Part shown: one piece after another, positions 1-11,500 of the stretch | Numbering within the stretch: position 1 is the first letter of the stretch | How the letters are laid out: each line of letters opens with the position of its first letter | From: Iphinoe sp. HA4291-MV1 | GTDB taxonomy: Bacteria; Cyanobacteriota; Cyanobacteriia; Cyanobacteriales; Nostocaceae | Length of the DNA stretch: 64,000 nucleotides | Reading direction: 5' to 3' | Assembly: GCA_019359415.1 (NCBI GenBank) | Contig: JAHHHH010000001.1 | Coordinates: forward strand, 186,001 to 250,000 | Notes under the pieces: model-generated | The model's database searches: none | The model's input: only the letters and a program-made list of their open reading frames with translations | What the model was told of the DNA's origin: nothing | Position numbers and translations under genes: made by a program

Positions 1-3000
1 TTGATGCCAGAACACCAGATTTAGCAATCCGGTATGTGCAATCAGCACTCCCTTAGGCGCTCCCGTAGAACCGGAAGTATAAATCACATAAGCCAAGTTA
101 GTTGCTTGCACACCAATGATTGGATTCTCCTCACTCAACTGGGAAATCACCTGCCAATCAGTATCCAAACAAACAAACTGCGCTTTATACTCAGCTAGTC
201 TCTCAACTAAGTGCTGTTGGGTCAGTAGTACTGAAACAGCCGCGTCTTCTAGCATAAAGCTCAAGCGTTGTTGAGGATACTCTGGGTCAAGCGGCACATA
301 AGCCCCACCCGCCTTGAGAATTCCCAACAGTCCCACCACCATATCCAGTGAGCGTTCCACACAAATGCCCACTAGCACATCTGCTCCTACACCCAACGAG
401 CGCAAGTAGTGCGCCAATTGGTTAGCGCGACAATTCAACTCATAGTAGGTCAATTGTTGATTTTCATACACCAGTGCCACCGCATTTGGGGTACGCTCTA
501 CCTGCTCCTCAAACAACTGATGAATACACTTATTCTGGGGATAGTCTGCTTGAGTCGAGTTCCATTCCACCAACAGTTGATGGCGCTCCCGCTGTGTTAG
601 CAAGGGGAGTAAAGCAACTGGTTGTTCTGGGTTAGTGACAATCGCCGCTAACAAAGTTTGGAAATGTTTCATCATGCGGGCAATGGTCGCCGCATCAAAT
701 AAATCAGTATTGTAATAGCAAACGCCCTCAAGACCTTGGGGGACTTCCCAGAAGTGAACTTCTAGATCAAACCGCACCGTGTCAAGCCCCCAAAACATCT
801 GCTCGACCCTTAAACCAGGCAAATCCAAAGGGGAGGAGGGAGCATTTTGGAGAGCAAACATCACCTGCACTAGTGGGTTGCGATCTAAGTTTCGCTCCAG
901 TTGCAACTGTTCGACTAACATGTCAAAAGGTAAATCTTGATGGTCATAGGCATCTTGAGTCACCTGTCGCACCTGCTTTAGTAGAGCTTCAAAGGTCGCT
1001 TCTTTGGAGAAATCGAACCTCAGTGCCAAAGTATTGACAAAAAATCCAATCAATGGTTCGATTTCTCTACGGTTGCGATTAGCGATCGGGCAGCCAATCA
1101 CAAGATCCGTTTGTCCACTGTAGCGAGACAGTAACACGACAAAACCTGCCAGCAGCGTCATAAACAAAGTGCTTTCAGACTCCTGGCTGAGCTTTGTGAT
1201 CTGTTGTGTCAGCTTGCCATCTAGTTGAAATCGCTCTGTACTTCCTTGAAAAGTCTGTATAGCTGGCCGGGGGCGGTCTGTGGGTAGTTCTAATAGAGGT
1301 GGCGCTCCAGTTAACTGTTGCTTCCAGTAGCTTAACTGACGCTCCAGTACCTGAGTTGTCAACCACTGGCGCTGCCAAACGGCGAAGTCGGCATACTGCA
1401 CAGATAACTCTGGTAACACAACAGAACTACCCGTTAAAATGGCTCGATAATAGGCTGACAGATCGCGGGTCAAAACGCTTACTGACCAACCATCAGCAGC
1501 AATGTGGTGAATCGCTAACAGCAGTACGTACTCCTGTTGAGAAACTTGCCAAAGCATGACTCGCAGCACAGGACCATTAGCCAGATCGAATGGTTTGTAG
1601 GCTTCTTTTTTCGCCAGTTGCTTCACTTGTTTCCAGAGATCTGGCACATTCTGTAGATCCACCACTGGCAAGGTTATGGTTATATTTGGAGCGATCGCCT
1701 GTACTGGCTTGTTATCCTTGATCTCAAAGCGAGTACGCAGAACTTCATGGCGCTGCACCATCTCCCCAAGCGCTTGTTCCAAAGCTTTGATATTGAGATT
1801 CCCCACCAGACGCACGGCAAGAGGTATTGTGTAGGCACCACTTTCGCCTTCCAAGTGATGCATAAACCACAGACGCTCCTGTGCCCAAGATAAAGGTATG
1901 TCTGTGTCTCTAGAAACAGGCAAAATCGCCGGAACTGTTAAACCCGAACCAGTTTGAAGTTCACTTGAGATCACTTCACTTAACTGAGCGATCGTTGGTG
2001 ATTCAAATAGACAACGTAACGGCAACGAAGTCCCAAAGGCTTCTTGCAAGCGAGAAATTACTTGGGTCGCTAGCAGGGAATGTCCCCCCAGTTCAAAGAA
2101 GTTATCATGTATGCCCACTTGCTCTACTTTTAAGACCGATGCCCAAATGTGCGCCAGCATTTCTTCAATTCGGGTACGCGGGGCAACAAATTTGTCTAAC
2201 AGTTCACGGTTTAACTCAGGTGTTGGCAGTGCACGGCGGTCTACTTTACCGTTTGGTGTCAGGGGCAACGACTCCAGCATCACTATTGCCTGAGGCACCA
2301 TGTAATTTGGCAGCTTTGTTTTCAGGAATTGCCGCAACTCGCTAATTGTGGGTGCTGACTGGTTTTGTGGCACGATGTAGGCGACTAAGCGTTGCTCTGC
2401 TGGGGTGTCAACTGTTGCTGTGACCACAACGGAATGAACCGATGGGTGTTGACTCAGTACTGCTTCTATCTCGCCCAATTCGATGCGGAAGCCGCGAATC
2501 TTTACCTGGTTGTCGATGCGTCCCAGGTATTCGATGTTGCCATCGGGCAAATAGCGTGCTAAGTCCCCAGTTTTATATAATTTGGAATTTGGAATTTGGA
2601 ATTTGGAATTGTCAAAGGGGTTGGGGATGAATTTTTCGGTTGTCAATTCTGGGCGGTTGAGGTAGCCTCGTGCTAAACCAGCACCACCGATGTGCAACTC
2701 TCCTGGTACGCCAATCGGCACTGGTTGTAAGTGCGAGTCTAAGATGTAAACTTGCGTGTTGGCTATTGGGCGACCAATGGGGATTGACTGTATGATTGTC
2801 TCAAGTGGTCTGCCGATAGGGTGACAACAAGTAAAAGTCGTACTTTCTGTCGGACCGTATCCATTAATGATCTGCGTGGATGGCAGAGTTTCAGAAGCTC
2901 TCTGAACGTGAGCAACCGAAAGTGCTTCCCCGCCAATCAGTAGCTGCTCAATTCCTGACAACGTTTGGGAGGCGTCATCAATTATAGAGTTGAACAAAGC

Positions 3001-6000
3001 AGCTGTCAGCCATAAGGTAGTAATGCCATGTTTGTGGATTTCATGGCAAAGTTCCTTAGATGTAGGAATATTTCCTGGGTAAAGAACACATCGTGCACCA
3101 TGCAACAAAGCTCCCCAAATCTCGAATGTCGAAGCATCAAAAGAAATTGGGGCCATCTGCAGAAATCTTTGTGTTGCATCTAAATGAGCGTAATCGACCC
3201 CAAACAACAAACGGTTAACGCCACGGTGAACAACTTCAACTCCCTTAGGCACTCCCGTAGAACCGGAGGTATAAATCACATAAGCCAAGTTAGTTGCTTG
3301 CACAGCAGTGATGAAATTGTCCTGAGGAGACTGGGAAATAAGCTGAGCGTCACTATCCAAGCAAACAAGCTGCGCCTCGTGCTGTGGTAGCCTCTCAACT
3401 AAGTGCTGTTGCGTCAGCAGCACCGACACAGCCGCATCTTCTAACATAAAACTTAAGCGTTCAGTTGGATACTCTGGGTCAAGCGGCACATAAGCTCCAC
3501 CCGCCTTAAGAATTCCCAGCAGTCCCACCACCATATCCAATGAACGTTCCACACAAATGCCGACTAGCACCTCAGGACCAACACCCAAAGACTGCAAGTA
3601 GTGTGCCAATTGGTTCGCACGACAATTCAACTCATCGTAGGTCAGTTGTTGATTTTCATACACCAGTGCCACCGCATTTGGGGTACGCTCTACCTGCGAC
3701 TCAAATAAGAAATGGATACACTTATCAGTAGGATAGTCTACAGTAGTATCATTCCACTCTATGAGTAACTGCTGTTGCTCTGGCTCTGTAAGCAGGGGCA
3801 ATTGGGAAATTTGCCCAATCGGATTGGCAACAATTCCAGATAGCAATGTCTGGAATTGACCCGCCATCCGCTCAATGGTGCTGCTATCAAACAAGTCAGT
3901 GTTATACTCCCACACACCCACCAGTCCCGACGCAGTGTTCTGCATTGATAAAGTCAGATCAAACTTTGCCGTTGTGCTTTCTACTGGCAATAAACTGACA
4001 CTCAACCCAGTCGGTTCTACAACAGACATCGGAGCATTCTGGAGGACAAACATCACCTGGAACAGTGGTGTATGGCTTAAAGAACGTTCTGGCTGCAATG
4101 CCTCCACCAGCATTTCAAACGGCAAGTCTTGATGAGCATAAGCATCGATTGCCATGTCCCTGACACGATTAAGTAATTCCCCAAAGCTGGGATTGCCAGA
4201 AACATCAGTCCGCATCACTAAAGTATTGACAAAAAAGCCAATTAACCCTTCTATTTCACTCTGATTGCGGTTGGCAATTGGTGTACCTACGAGAATGTCT
4301 GATGTATTAGTATAGCGGCAAAGTAAGACATCAAATGCTGCCAACAGTGTCATGAAAAGGGTACATCCCTGTTGCTGACTCAGTTGAGTAAGTGCAGCAG
4401 TTAGCTCACAAGACACCTCAAAGCTCAGATGTCCCCCAGTAAATGTTTGCACACTTGGTCTGGGCCGGTCTGTGGGCAGTGATAACAAAGCTGGTGCATC
4501 CGCCAGTTGTTGTTGCCAGTAAGTCAGTTGAGTTTGCAGAACTGACCCACTCAACCACTGTCTTTGCCAAACTGCAAAGTCTGCGTACTGAATTGGCAAC
4601 GGTGCAAGGGGTAATGGCTGACCTTGAGAATAAGCATTGTACAGTACTGTTAGTTCCTGAACAAACACACCCATTGACCATCCATCACTGACTATGTGAT
4701 GCATACAGATTAGCAATATGTGTTCTGTGTCGGATAATACTACTAATGTTGCTCGGAATAATGACTCATTTGCTAGGTCAAATGGTTGCTGTGCGTGTAG
4801 TTGCGTTAATTGCTGTGTTGCAGTTTGTTGCTCGCCCCTTGGTAGATCTTCGCAATCGACAATTGATAGTGTCCAATTTGTGACTGGGTGAATGATTTGA
4901 TTCGGTATTCCATCAACTGTGACGAAGTTGGTGCGTAAGGTTTCGTGGCGAGCAATGATTTCGCCTAAACTTTGTTCTAAGGCTGTTAGTTGAAGTTGCC
5001 CTTGCAGTCGTACCGCCGCTGGTATGTTGTAGAAAGCACTGTTGCGTTCTAATTGGTCTAAAAACCACAATCTTGTTTGAGCAAATGACAGTGGTAAGTC
5101 TGCATTTCTTGGGGTTGGTAAAAGTGGTGGTATTGTCAGTTCTAACTGCTGTTGCTGCCATTGCTGAATCTGTTGCGCTAATTGTGCAACTGTTGCTGCT
5201 GCAAAGACGCTTTGCAATGGTAGTTCTACTTTGAAGGTGCTGCGAATGCGTGAAATTAGTTGGGTTGCTAGTAGTGAGTGTCCCCCAAGTTCAAAGAAGT
5301 TATCATGAATACCTACTTGCTCTACTTTGAGGACACCAGCCCAAATAGCGGCAAGCATTTCTTCGATGGGCGTGCGTGGGGCGATATATTTGTCTAATAG
5401 TTCACGGTCTAACTCTGGCGCTGGTAGTGCTTTGCGGTCTATTTTGCCGTTGGGAGTTAACGGCAACGACTCTAGCATGACTATTGCAGATGGCACCATG
5501 TACTCTGGCAGCTTTGTTTTCAGGAATTGTCGCAACTCGCTGATGGTGGGTGCTGTGTTCTGTTGTGGTACGATGTAGGCGACTAAGCGTTGAGCACCTG
5601 GAGTGTCAACTCTAGCTGTGACGACGACTGAGTGGACTTGGGAGTGTTGGCTTAGTACTGCTTCTATCTCACCCAATTCGATGCGGAAGCCGCGTATCTT
5701 TACCTGGTTGTCGATGCGTCCTAAAAATTCAATGCTACCATCTGGTCTTAAACGACCCAAGTCTCCTGTGCGGTAAATTCGCAAGTAATTACATTCTGGA
5801 TCGCTAAGAAAGACAGCTTGTGTCAGGTTAGGTTTCTGCCAATAACCCAGCGCAATGTAAGGACTTCTAATCGCAATTTCCCCGTAGATATCAGTCTTTT
5901 CACCAGCTTCATTCAGCAAGAAAATTTCCGTTTCCTCAACCGGATAACCAACTGGGACGGTATTACGAGTAATTTCTGTTTGCTTATTGATGAAATACTG

Positions 6001-8520
6001 GAAGGTAACGCTAGATTCTGTCTGTCCTAAAACGTTGATAAAGATACATTCGTCGGAGAAATGTTCTTTATACAAATCAACATCTGTTTTGACAACTTCC
6101 TCTCCCCCTAAAACAACTAGACGAATATTAGTCAGTTGCTCATCCCCACTCAATGTGCTAACAAAGTGCCGATACAAAGTTGGTGTTGAGTGATAGATTG
6201 TAATATGATGCTGTCGCAACCACTGGGATAGATGAGTTAAACCTTCGTCCTTGATATTGATTGGGTATAAGGTTGCACCATTTAAGATAGCAGCGAAGAT
6301 ATCTATGATCGCAGCATCAAAGCTGTAGGATGACAGCAGTGTCAATCCATCTTGCTTATTGATGTGAAGATTATTCGTGTAGTTTTTGATGAAATGCAGA
6401 ACATTGCGATGGTTTTGAACAACCCCTTTCGGCTGTCCTGTAGAACCTGATGTATAGAGAATGTAAGCAATAGTATCTGGTGATATTTCCAGCTTGACTT
6501 CATTATAAGAGCCAGTCCAACTGATGTCATCTATATTATCTATATTAATGAGCGGGACAATACCTTTAGTTAATTCTTGAGCACGGGCTAAGTTCTTGTT
6601 GTTAGTGAGAACAGCACTAGCTTTTGAATCTTCTAGAATGTAAACAACTCTGTCAGTGGGATAATTTGGGTCTAACGGAACATAGGTTTTCCCAACCTGC
6701 AAAACTCCCAAAATCCCAGCAACCATTGGTGCATCATGTTCAAACAATAAAGCGATTCTTTCTTCTCCAAATGTGCATTGTTGCAGGATTGTCTGTGCTA
6801 CTTGATTGGCACGGCAGGTCAATTCACTATACGTCCAATGATAATTCTTTGTATAGACAGCGATATTATGGGGATGTTTCCTAACTTGCTCCTGAAACCT
6901 AGCTGGGATTGATTGTTCAATATCTTGTTTGCCGAAGGTAATGAAGGGGTTGGATGGACAGACAACATTACCACGGCTTTTCAAATAGTAACGTTCAGTT
7001 TCTGTTAACAGGGATAAGGTAGAAATTTGCTGAATAGGATTCGCCACAATCCCTGCGAGCAATGTTTGGAAATGCTCTGCCATCCGCTCGATAGTAGGCT
7101 CATCAAACAAGTCAGTGTTATATCTCCAAATACCTCTGAGTGGTCTTGTAACATCAAAAATGAGCAAATTTAAATCCAAAATAGTTGCTCGTGACTCTGT
7201 AATCATGGACTCTACAATTAATCCATCACTATCCATGAGTGATACTTGTCCTTCACTCTGGTGAGAGCGCTCCCAGGTGAGTGCCACTTGAGCAAGTGGT
7301 GAACGGCTTGGATCGCGTAACGGTTGCAGTCGCTTGACCAGCAGGGCATAGGGATAGTCTTCGTGTTCTAACGCACCTAACACACAAGAGCGCACTCGGT
7401 AAAGTAAATCTCGAAACGTCGGATTTCCAGAAAGATCCGCTCGCAAAATAACAGGATTAGTAAAGAAACCAACAATCTCTTCAAATTCAGCAAGGCTGCG
7501 ACCAGCCATTGGAGAGCTAATTAGGATATCTTCAGTATTTGTATAGCGTAGTAACAGTACCTGGAACGCTGCTAGGAGAATTGTATAAAGAGTTACGCCT
7601 TCTGCTTTTGCTAGTTCCAAGAGCTGGTAGGTTAGTTTTTCTTCCAAAACGAAAGAGTAGGAAGCACCTTCATAAGTCTGCACTGTTGGTCTGGGCCGAT
7701 CTGTTGGCAGATTCAGTATCGGTAACTCACCAGCTAATTGATGACGCCAGTAGTTCCACAGCCGCTCTCCTTGTTGACTTGCTAACATTTGGTTTTCCCA
7801 CCGCACGTAATCCTTGTATTGCAGGTTTTGGGGTGGGAGTGCTACCTGTTGACCTGTCTTAATTGCTTCATAAAACACCCTAAGTTCACTAACAAGCAAT
7901 TCCAAAGACCAGAAATCCACCACTATGTGGTGTACCGTCATTAGCAGAATCACTTCCTTTGCCACCGATGCATTTGTTAAGGTGTTTTGGAGCAACACAT
8001 TAAAGCGTATTACGGGTCCGTTGCTCAAATCGAAGGGGCGATCGCTTTCACTTACAACCCAGTTGCGGATGTCATCAGTGCTCCAATTAACAGCTTCTTG
8101 TACACTAAAGCAGACTTCTTCATTTTCTTGAATTGTTTGCACTGGTTCACCGTGCTGTGCGGTGTAGGTAGTTCTCAGAATTGAATGGCGCTTAATTAAG
8201 GCGATCGCTGCCTGTCGCAATGCTGGAATGTCTACATTCGATACTAAGCGTGCTGCATATGTAACGTTGTAAGCAGCACTATTGGGTGCCAATTGATAGA
8301 AGAACCAAAGTGCTTTTTGCCTATGGGAAAGAGGACCAGTTTTTGCAGTGTCAGTATGCTTTTGCAGCAGGTAGATAATTTCTTGCTTATATTGCTTAAT
8401 TTGGGTCAATAACTCAGGGGTTAATACATCTTCGGGAGCTTCATAGCACAGTTTGTCGCCATCAACCCACAATTCTATACCTGTTGCCAAAAGATCTTGG
8501 AGGAACTCTACTAAATTCAT
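1..8520 (-). CDS. Non-ribosomal peptide synthetase, 3' end outside window
   Basis: Multimodular NRPS, open from the ATG at 8520 through position 1 (2840 residues seen, no stop). Domain order: N-terminal TubC-type docking domain (about residues 1-55), C1 (HHIVVDF near residue 194), A1 (TSGSTG near 690), PCP1 (LGGHSL near 1079), C2 (HHIVSDG near 1277), A2 (TSGSTG near 1752), PCP2 (near 2144), C3 (HHIAADG near 2337), A3 (TSGSTG near 2815, cut by the window edge). No epimerase or methyltransferase is seen. Aligning A2 with GrsA gives a code of about D-A-F-W-L-G-G-T-F, which matches known valine codes. A1 gives about D-A-I-H-V-G-V-V-T with an unusual A5 motif (NVLGQTES), and I cannot assign its substrate. 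The ATG overlaps the PKS stop (ATGA), so the two are translationally coupled. The docking domain and the F in the C1 motif fit acceptance from the upstream PKS. Domain calls are firm; substrates are inference. Confidence 0.95.
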   Translation of the reverse strand, partial: MNLVEFLQDLLATGIELWVDGDKLCYEAPEDVLTPELLTQIKQYKQEIIYLLQKHTDTAKTGPLSHRQKALWFFYQLAPNSAAYNVTYAARLVSNVDIPALRQAAIALIKRHSILRTTYTAQHGEPVQTIQENEEVCFSVQEAVNWSTDDIRNWVVSESDRPFDLSNGPVIRFNVLLQNTLTNASVAKEVILLMTVHHIVVDFWSLELLVSELRVFYEAIKTGQQVALPPQNLQYKDYVRWENQMLASQQGERLWNYWRHQLAGELPILNLPTDRPRPTVQTYEGASYSFVLEEKLTYQLLELAKAEGVTLYTILLAAFQVLLLRYTNTEDILISSPMAGRSLAEFEEIVGFFTNPVILRADLSGNPTFRDLLYRVRSCVLGALEHEDYPYALLVKRLQPLRDPSRSPLAQVALTWERSHQSEGQVSLMDSDGLIVESMITESRATILDLNLLIFDVTRPLRGIWRYNTDLFDEPTIERMAEHFQTLLAGIVANPIQQISTLSLLTETERYYLKSRGNVVCPSNPFITFGKQDIEQSIPARFQEQVRKHPHNIAVYTKNYHWTYSELTCRANQVAQTILQQCTFGEERIALLFEHDAPMVAGILGVLQVGKTYVPLDPNYPTDRVVYILEDSKASAVLTNNKNLARAQELTKGIVPLINIDNIDDISWTGSYNEVKLEISPDTIAYILYTSGSTGQPKGVVQNHRNVLHFIKNYTNNLHINKQDGLTLLSSYSFDAAIIDIFAAILNGATLYPINIKDEGLTHLSQWLRQHHITIYHSTPTLYRHFVSTLSGDEQLTNIRLVVLGGEEVVKTDVDLYKEHFSDECIFINVLGQTESSVTFQYFINKQTEITRNTVPVGYPVEETEIFLLNEAGEKTDIYGEIAIRSPYIALGYWQKPNLTQAVFLSDPECNYLRIYRTGDLGRLRPDGSIEFLGRIDNQVKIRGFRIELGEIEAVLSQHSQVHSVVVTARVDTPGAQRLVAYIVPQQNTAPTISELRQFLKTKLPEYMVPSAIVMLESLPLTPNGKIDRKALPAPELDRELLDKYIAPRTPIEEMLAAIWAGVLKVEQVGIHDNFFELGGHSLLATQLISRIRSTFKVELPLQSVFAAATVAQLAQQIQQWQQQQLELTIPPLLPTPRNADLPLSFAQTRLWFLDQLERNSAFYNIPAAVRLQGQLQLTALEQSLGEIIARHETLRTNFVTVDGIPNQIIHPVTNWTLSIVDCEDLPRGEQQTATQQLTQLHAQQPFDLANESLFRATLVVLSDTEHILLICMHHIVSDGWSMGVFVQELTVLYNAYSQGQPLPLAPLPIQYADFAVWQRQWLSGSVLQTQLTYWQQQLADAPALLSLPTDRPRPSVQTFTGGHLSFEVSCELTAALTQLSQQQGCTLFMTLLAAFDVLLCRYTNTSDILVGTPIANRNQSEIEGLIGFFVNTLVMRTDVSGNPSFGELLNRVRDMAIDAYAHQDLPFEMLVEALQPERSLSHTPLFQVMFVLQNAPMSVVEPTGLSVSLLPVESTTAKFDLTLSMQNTASGLVGVWEYNTDLFDSSTIERMAGQFQTLLSGIVANPIGQISQLPLLTEPEQQQLLIEWNDTTVDYPTDKCIHFLFESQVERTPNAVALVYENQQLTYDELNCRANQLAHYLQSLGVGPEVLVGICVERSLDMVVGLLGILKAGGAYVPLDPEYPTERLSFMLEDAAVSVLLTQQHLVERLPQHEAQLVCLDSDAQLISQSPQDNFITAVQATNLAYVIYTSGSTGVPKGVEVVHRGVNRLLFGVDYAHLDATQRFLQMAPISFDASTFEIWGALLHGARCVLYPGNIPTSKELCHEIHKHGITTLWLTAALFNSIIDDASQTLSGIEQLLIGGEALSVAHVQRASETLPSTQIINGYGPTESTTFTCCHPIGRPLETIIQSIPIGRPIANTQVYILDSHLQPVPIGVPGELHIGGAGLARGYLNRPELTTEKFIPNPFDNSKFQIPNSKLYKTGDLARYLPDGNIEYLGRIDNQVKIRGFRIELGEIEAVLSQHPSVHSVVVTATVDTPAEQRLVAYIVPQNQSAPTISELRQFLKTKLPNYMVPQAIVMLESLPLTPNGKVDRRALPTPELNRELLDKFVAPRTRIEEMLAHIWASVLKVEQVGIHDNFFELGGHSLLATQVISRLQEAFGTSLPLRCLFESPTIAQLSEVISSELQTGSGLTVPAILPVSRDTDIPLSWAQERLWFMHHLEGESGAYTIPLAVRLVGNLNIKALEQALGEMVQRHEVLRTRFEIKDNKPVQAIAPNITITLPVVDLQNVPDLWKQVKQLAKKEAYKPFDLANGPVLRVMLWQVSQQEYVLLLAIHHIAADGWSVSVLTRDLSAYYRAILTGSSVVLPELSVQYADFAVWQRQWLTTQVLERQLSYWKQQLTGAPPLLELPTDRPRPAIQTFQGSTERFQLDGKLTQQITKLSQESESTLFMTLLAGFVVLLSRYSGQTDLVIGCPIANRNRREIEPLIGFFVNTLALRFDFSKEATFEALLKQVRQVTQDAYDHQDLPFDMLVEQLQLERNLDRNPLVQVMFALQNAPSSPLDLPGLRVEQMFWGLDTVRFDLEVHFWEVPQGLEGVCYYNTDLFDAATIARMMKHFQTLLAAIVTNPEQPVALLPLLTQRERHQLLVEWNSTQADYPQNKCIHQLFEEQVERTPNAVALVYENQQLTYYELNCRANQLAHYLRSLGVGADVLVGICVERSLDMVVGLLGILKAGGAYVPLDPEYPQQRLSFMLEDAAVSVLLTQQHLVERLAEYKAQFVCLDTDWQVISQLSEENPIIGVQATNLAYVIYTSGSTGAPKGVLIAHTGLLNLVFWHQ
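2580..2610. repeat. Heptanucleotide repeat (TTTGGAA)n inside NRPS A2 domain
   Basis: About four copies of a 7-base unit lie in frame in the NRPS gene, just before the YKTGDLARY motif of A2. They add roughly ten residues rich in N, S, K, F and Q to a surface loop. The unit is of the kind that otherwise sits between genes in this window (for example 26511-26540). Confidence 0.85.
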
Positions 8521-11500
8521 AACTCACCTCTAATCCTGCTGTTTTTATTAAATGTAGTCGTAGGTACAACAAATGCCTTTGAAGTAGAATTAACCTCGAA
8601 AATTTGCTCGCTCACAAGTTTGGTTAAACGAACGATACTCAGACCATCCAAGAATTTTGTTATCGGGATGTCCACTCCTAACTCTGCTCTCAGACGATTT
8701 CTAAGTTCGATAACCATCAGAGAATCAAGTCCCATTTGGTTCAACGGCTCATCAATGTTTAGCTCAGATGTAGTTATTCCTAGAGCTTTGGCAATCTGCT
8801 CCTGAAGGTAAGTCATTAACAGTGATTGGCTTTGGTCTTTTGAATTGGCTTTTATTTGGTCTAAAAGTTGTGGAAGCTTGACTTTTTGTTGCTCTTGTGC
8901 AGTAAGCGATTCCTGTACCTGTTGAGCTATTTCAGAAACGAAGTTGGGGTAAGATGAGCGTGAGAATTGCTGCAAAAACTTCGACCAGTTAACTTGCATC
9001 ACCCCTAAGAGAGCCGCATCTTGTAGTAACAAATTTTCCAGGATGTTCAGTGCTTGCTGTGATTCTATAGGCTTTATCCCCTTGGTTGCCCATTGAGCCT
9101 CACCCCTGCTACCAACAACCTTTGCCATCCCTACCATCGACCACGGTCCCCAGTTAATACTTAACCCTGGCAAACTCAGCGACCTGCGATAATGAGCCAG
9201 AGTATCTAAAAAGGCATTAGCAGCGGCATAATTTGCTAAACCTGCAGGACCGAGTATGGATGCAGCTGAAGAAAAAAGCACGAAGAAGTCCAAAGGTAAG
9301 TCTTGTGTTTGAGTATGCAAATTCCATGCTCCGCTCACTTTGGGTGCAAAAACTTTGGCAAACAGTTGCCATTGATGATCCACCAGTAGTCGGTCTTCAA
9401 AGACACCAGCAGTGTGGATAATACCCCTTAACTGTGGCATCGATGTTTTGATTTGAGTGAGTAAAGAAGTCACTTCCTCTTCTTGTGATACATCAGTCTG
9501 AATGACTACAACTTGAGTTCCTACCTCTTCAAGTGCCCTAAGGGTTGCTATAGCAGCTTCGTTAGGACTGCTACGCCCTACCAGAACTAAGTGTTTTGCC
9601 CCATGCTCTACCAGACATTGTGCTACCAGTAAACCAATTCCACCAAGACCACCTGTGATTAAATAGGTGCTATCGGCTTTTAGCTGCAGAGATTTTTTGA
9701 CAATTTTATCGCTGCGTACTAATCGGTCAACATACCGTTGCCCGTTGCGAAAAGCTATATGAGTTTCACCACTTGTTGGCTTGGGTGAACAAATTTCTGC
9801 AAAAAGACTCTGTGCATTGTTATTTTCTACTGGGTCTAAATCTACCAGAGTACAGTTAAATTCTGGATGCTCATTTGTAATTACTTTTCCTAATCCCCAC
9901 ACAGGCGATTGGGCTACCCCAACAAGAGTAGATTCTACACCCACTCGTTGTGCTCCTTTCGTCACTAGCCACAAGGTAGGAGGCGGAGAAAATTCTTTAC
10001 TAATCAAAGACTGGACTAGGGACAAGACACCGCCACATCCTGTTTGTGAGGCAACCTCCAAGTCTGCTACTGTTAGGGCGTCTGCCGAAACTGTATTTAA
10101 ACTCCACAAATAAACTACTCCACGCCAAGGAGTTTTATCGCAAGCCACTCGTTCAAGTAGTTGCTGAAAGTCTTCTGGTAAAGTAGGGTTGATGCTGAAC
10201 TCTTGCTCTGCTATCTGTTTATACTCCGTACCACCGAAGACGAGGATACAAGCTTGTTTTTGTGAGCGCAAAAGTACACTTAACTCCTGACCAATTCCTT
10301 GATTGTCAGCAAAAATTAACCAACTTCCTGATTCTGTTTTCGTTTCCTTATATAATTGGTTATGCTGCGACATCAACTGCTCTGCTTGAGGCTCTAGGTG
10401 ATTTTCGTGCCAAGAGGCTGCGCTAACACGAATTTCTTTGGGAACAGGTATGTAATTTCCAAGTGGGTGTTGCTGTATACTCCCTTGCTCTCGCCATACT
10501 ATTTCGTAGCACAAGTCTTGCATGAAGTCTGGTATCAAGTGTTGCTTGTGTTCTCTGGCTAAGACTGATAACAGTTCGGGCAATAATTTTATCTGTTCCG
10601 GTGAGAAATTCCCCGCCTTTTGCACTAGCTGAGCTAACTCTTTAGTATTACCCGCCTCAAGCAATTTAGTGATAGGACTCTGGCTATTTTCTCCAGATAA
10701 AGACTCTGCTTGTTGATATCTTTGTTCAGAAGTTTCAATCCAATAGCGTTGCCGTTGCCAAGGATAGGTTGGCAAACTTATTAACTCTCGCCCATAGTCC
10801 CTGTCAAAACCAGACCAGTCTACAGATACTCCCCTGGTATATAATTTTCCTAAACTCTGGAGTAAAAGCTTCCAATCATCCTGCCCTTGACGCAGACTAG
10901 GGAGCCAAACGCCCACTCCTTCTGGAAGACAGTTGCGCCCCATCCCCAATAAGGTAGGTTTTGGTCCAATCTCAACAAATATCTCATAACCTAAGGCGTG
11001 AAGCGTTTTTAAACTATCAGCAAATCGTACACAAGACCGTAAATGGCGACACCAATACTCAGGCGTAATATATTCTTTAGTTAATCTTTCTGCTGTCAGG
11101 TTGGAGATTAAGTCAATTTGAGGAGCAGCATATGTGATACTAGCAGCAATTTGATGGAATTCTGCCAGCATTGGCTCCATCAGTGGTGAGTGGAAGGCGT
11201 GGGAAACCTGTAGCTGTTTTGTCTTAATTCCCTCTGCTTCTAGGGTATTACAAATTGACAAAACTGCTTGCCGTTCTCCAGAAATTACAGTATTTTGTGG
11301 TGTATTGAAAGCAGCAAATGCTACTTGTTTATTATTTATTTTATGGTTTATTTCAGTAATGGCACGTATAGTATCTGAAGCCGCAAACACTACAGCCATC
11401 TCTCCCTCAGACGGCAAACTATGCATTAAGCGGCTTCTCTGGGCAATCAGCTTCAGTCCATCTTCCAGACTGAAGACGCCCGCTACGGTTGCAGCAACGT

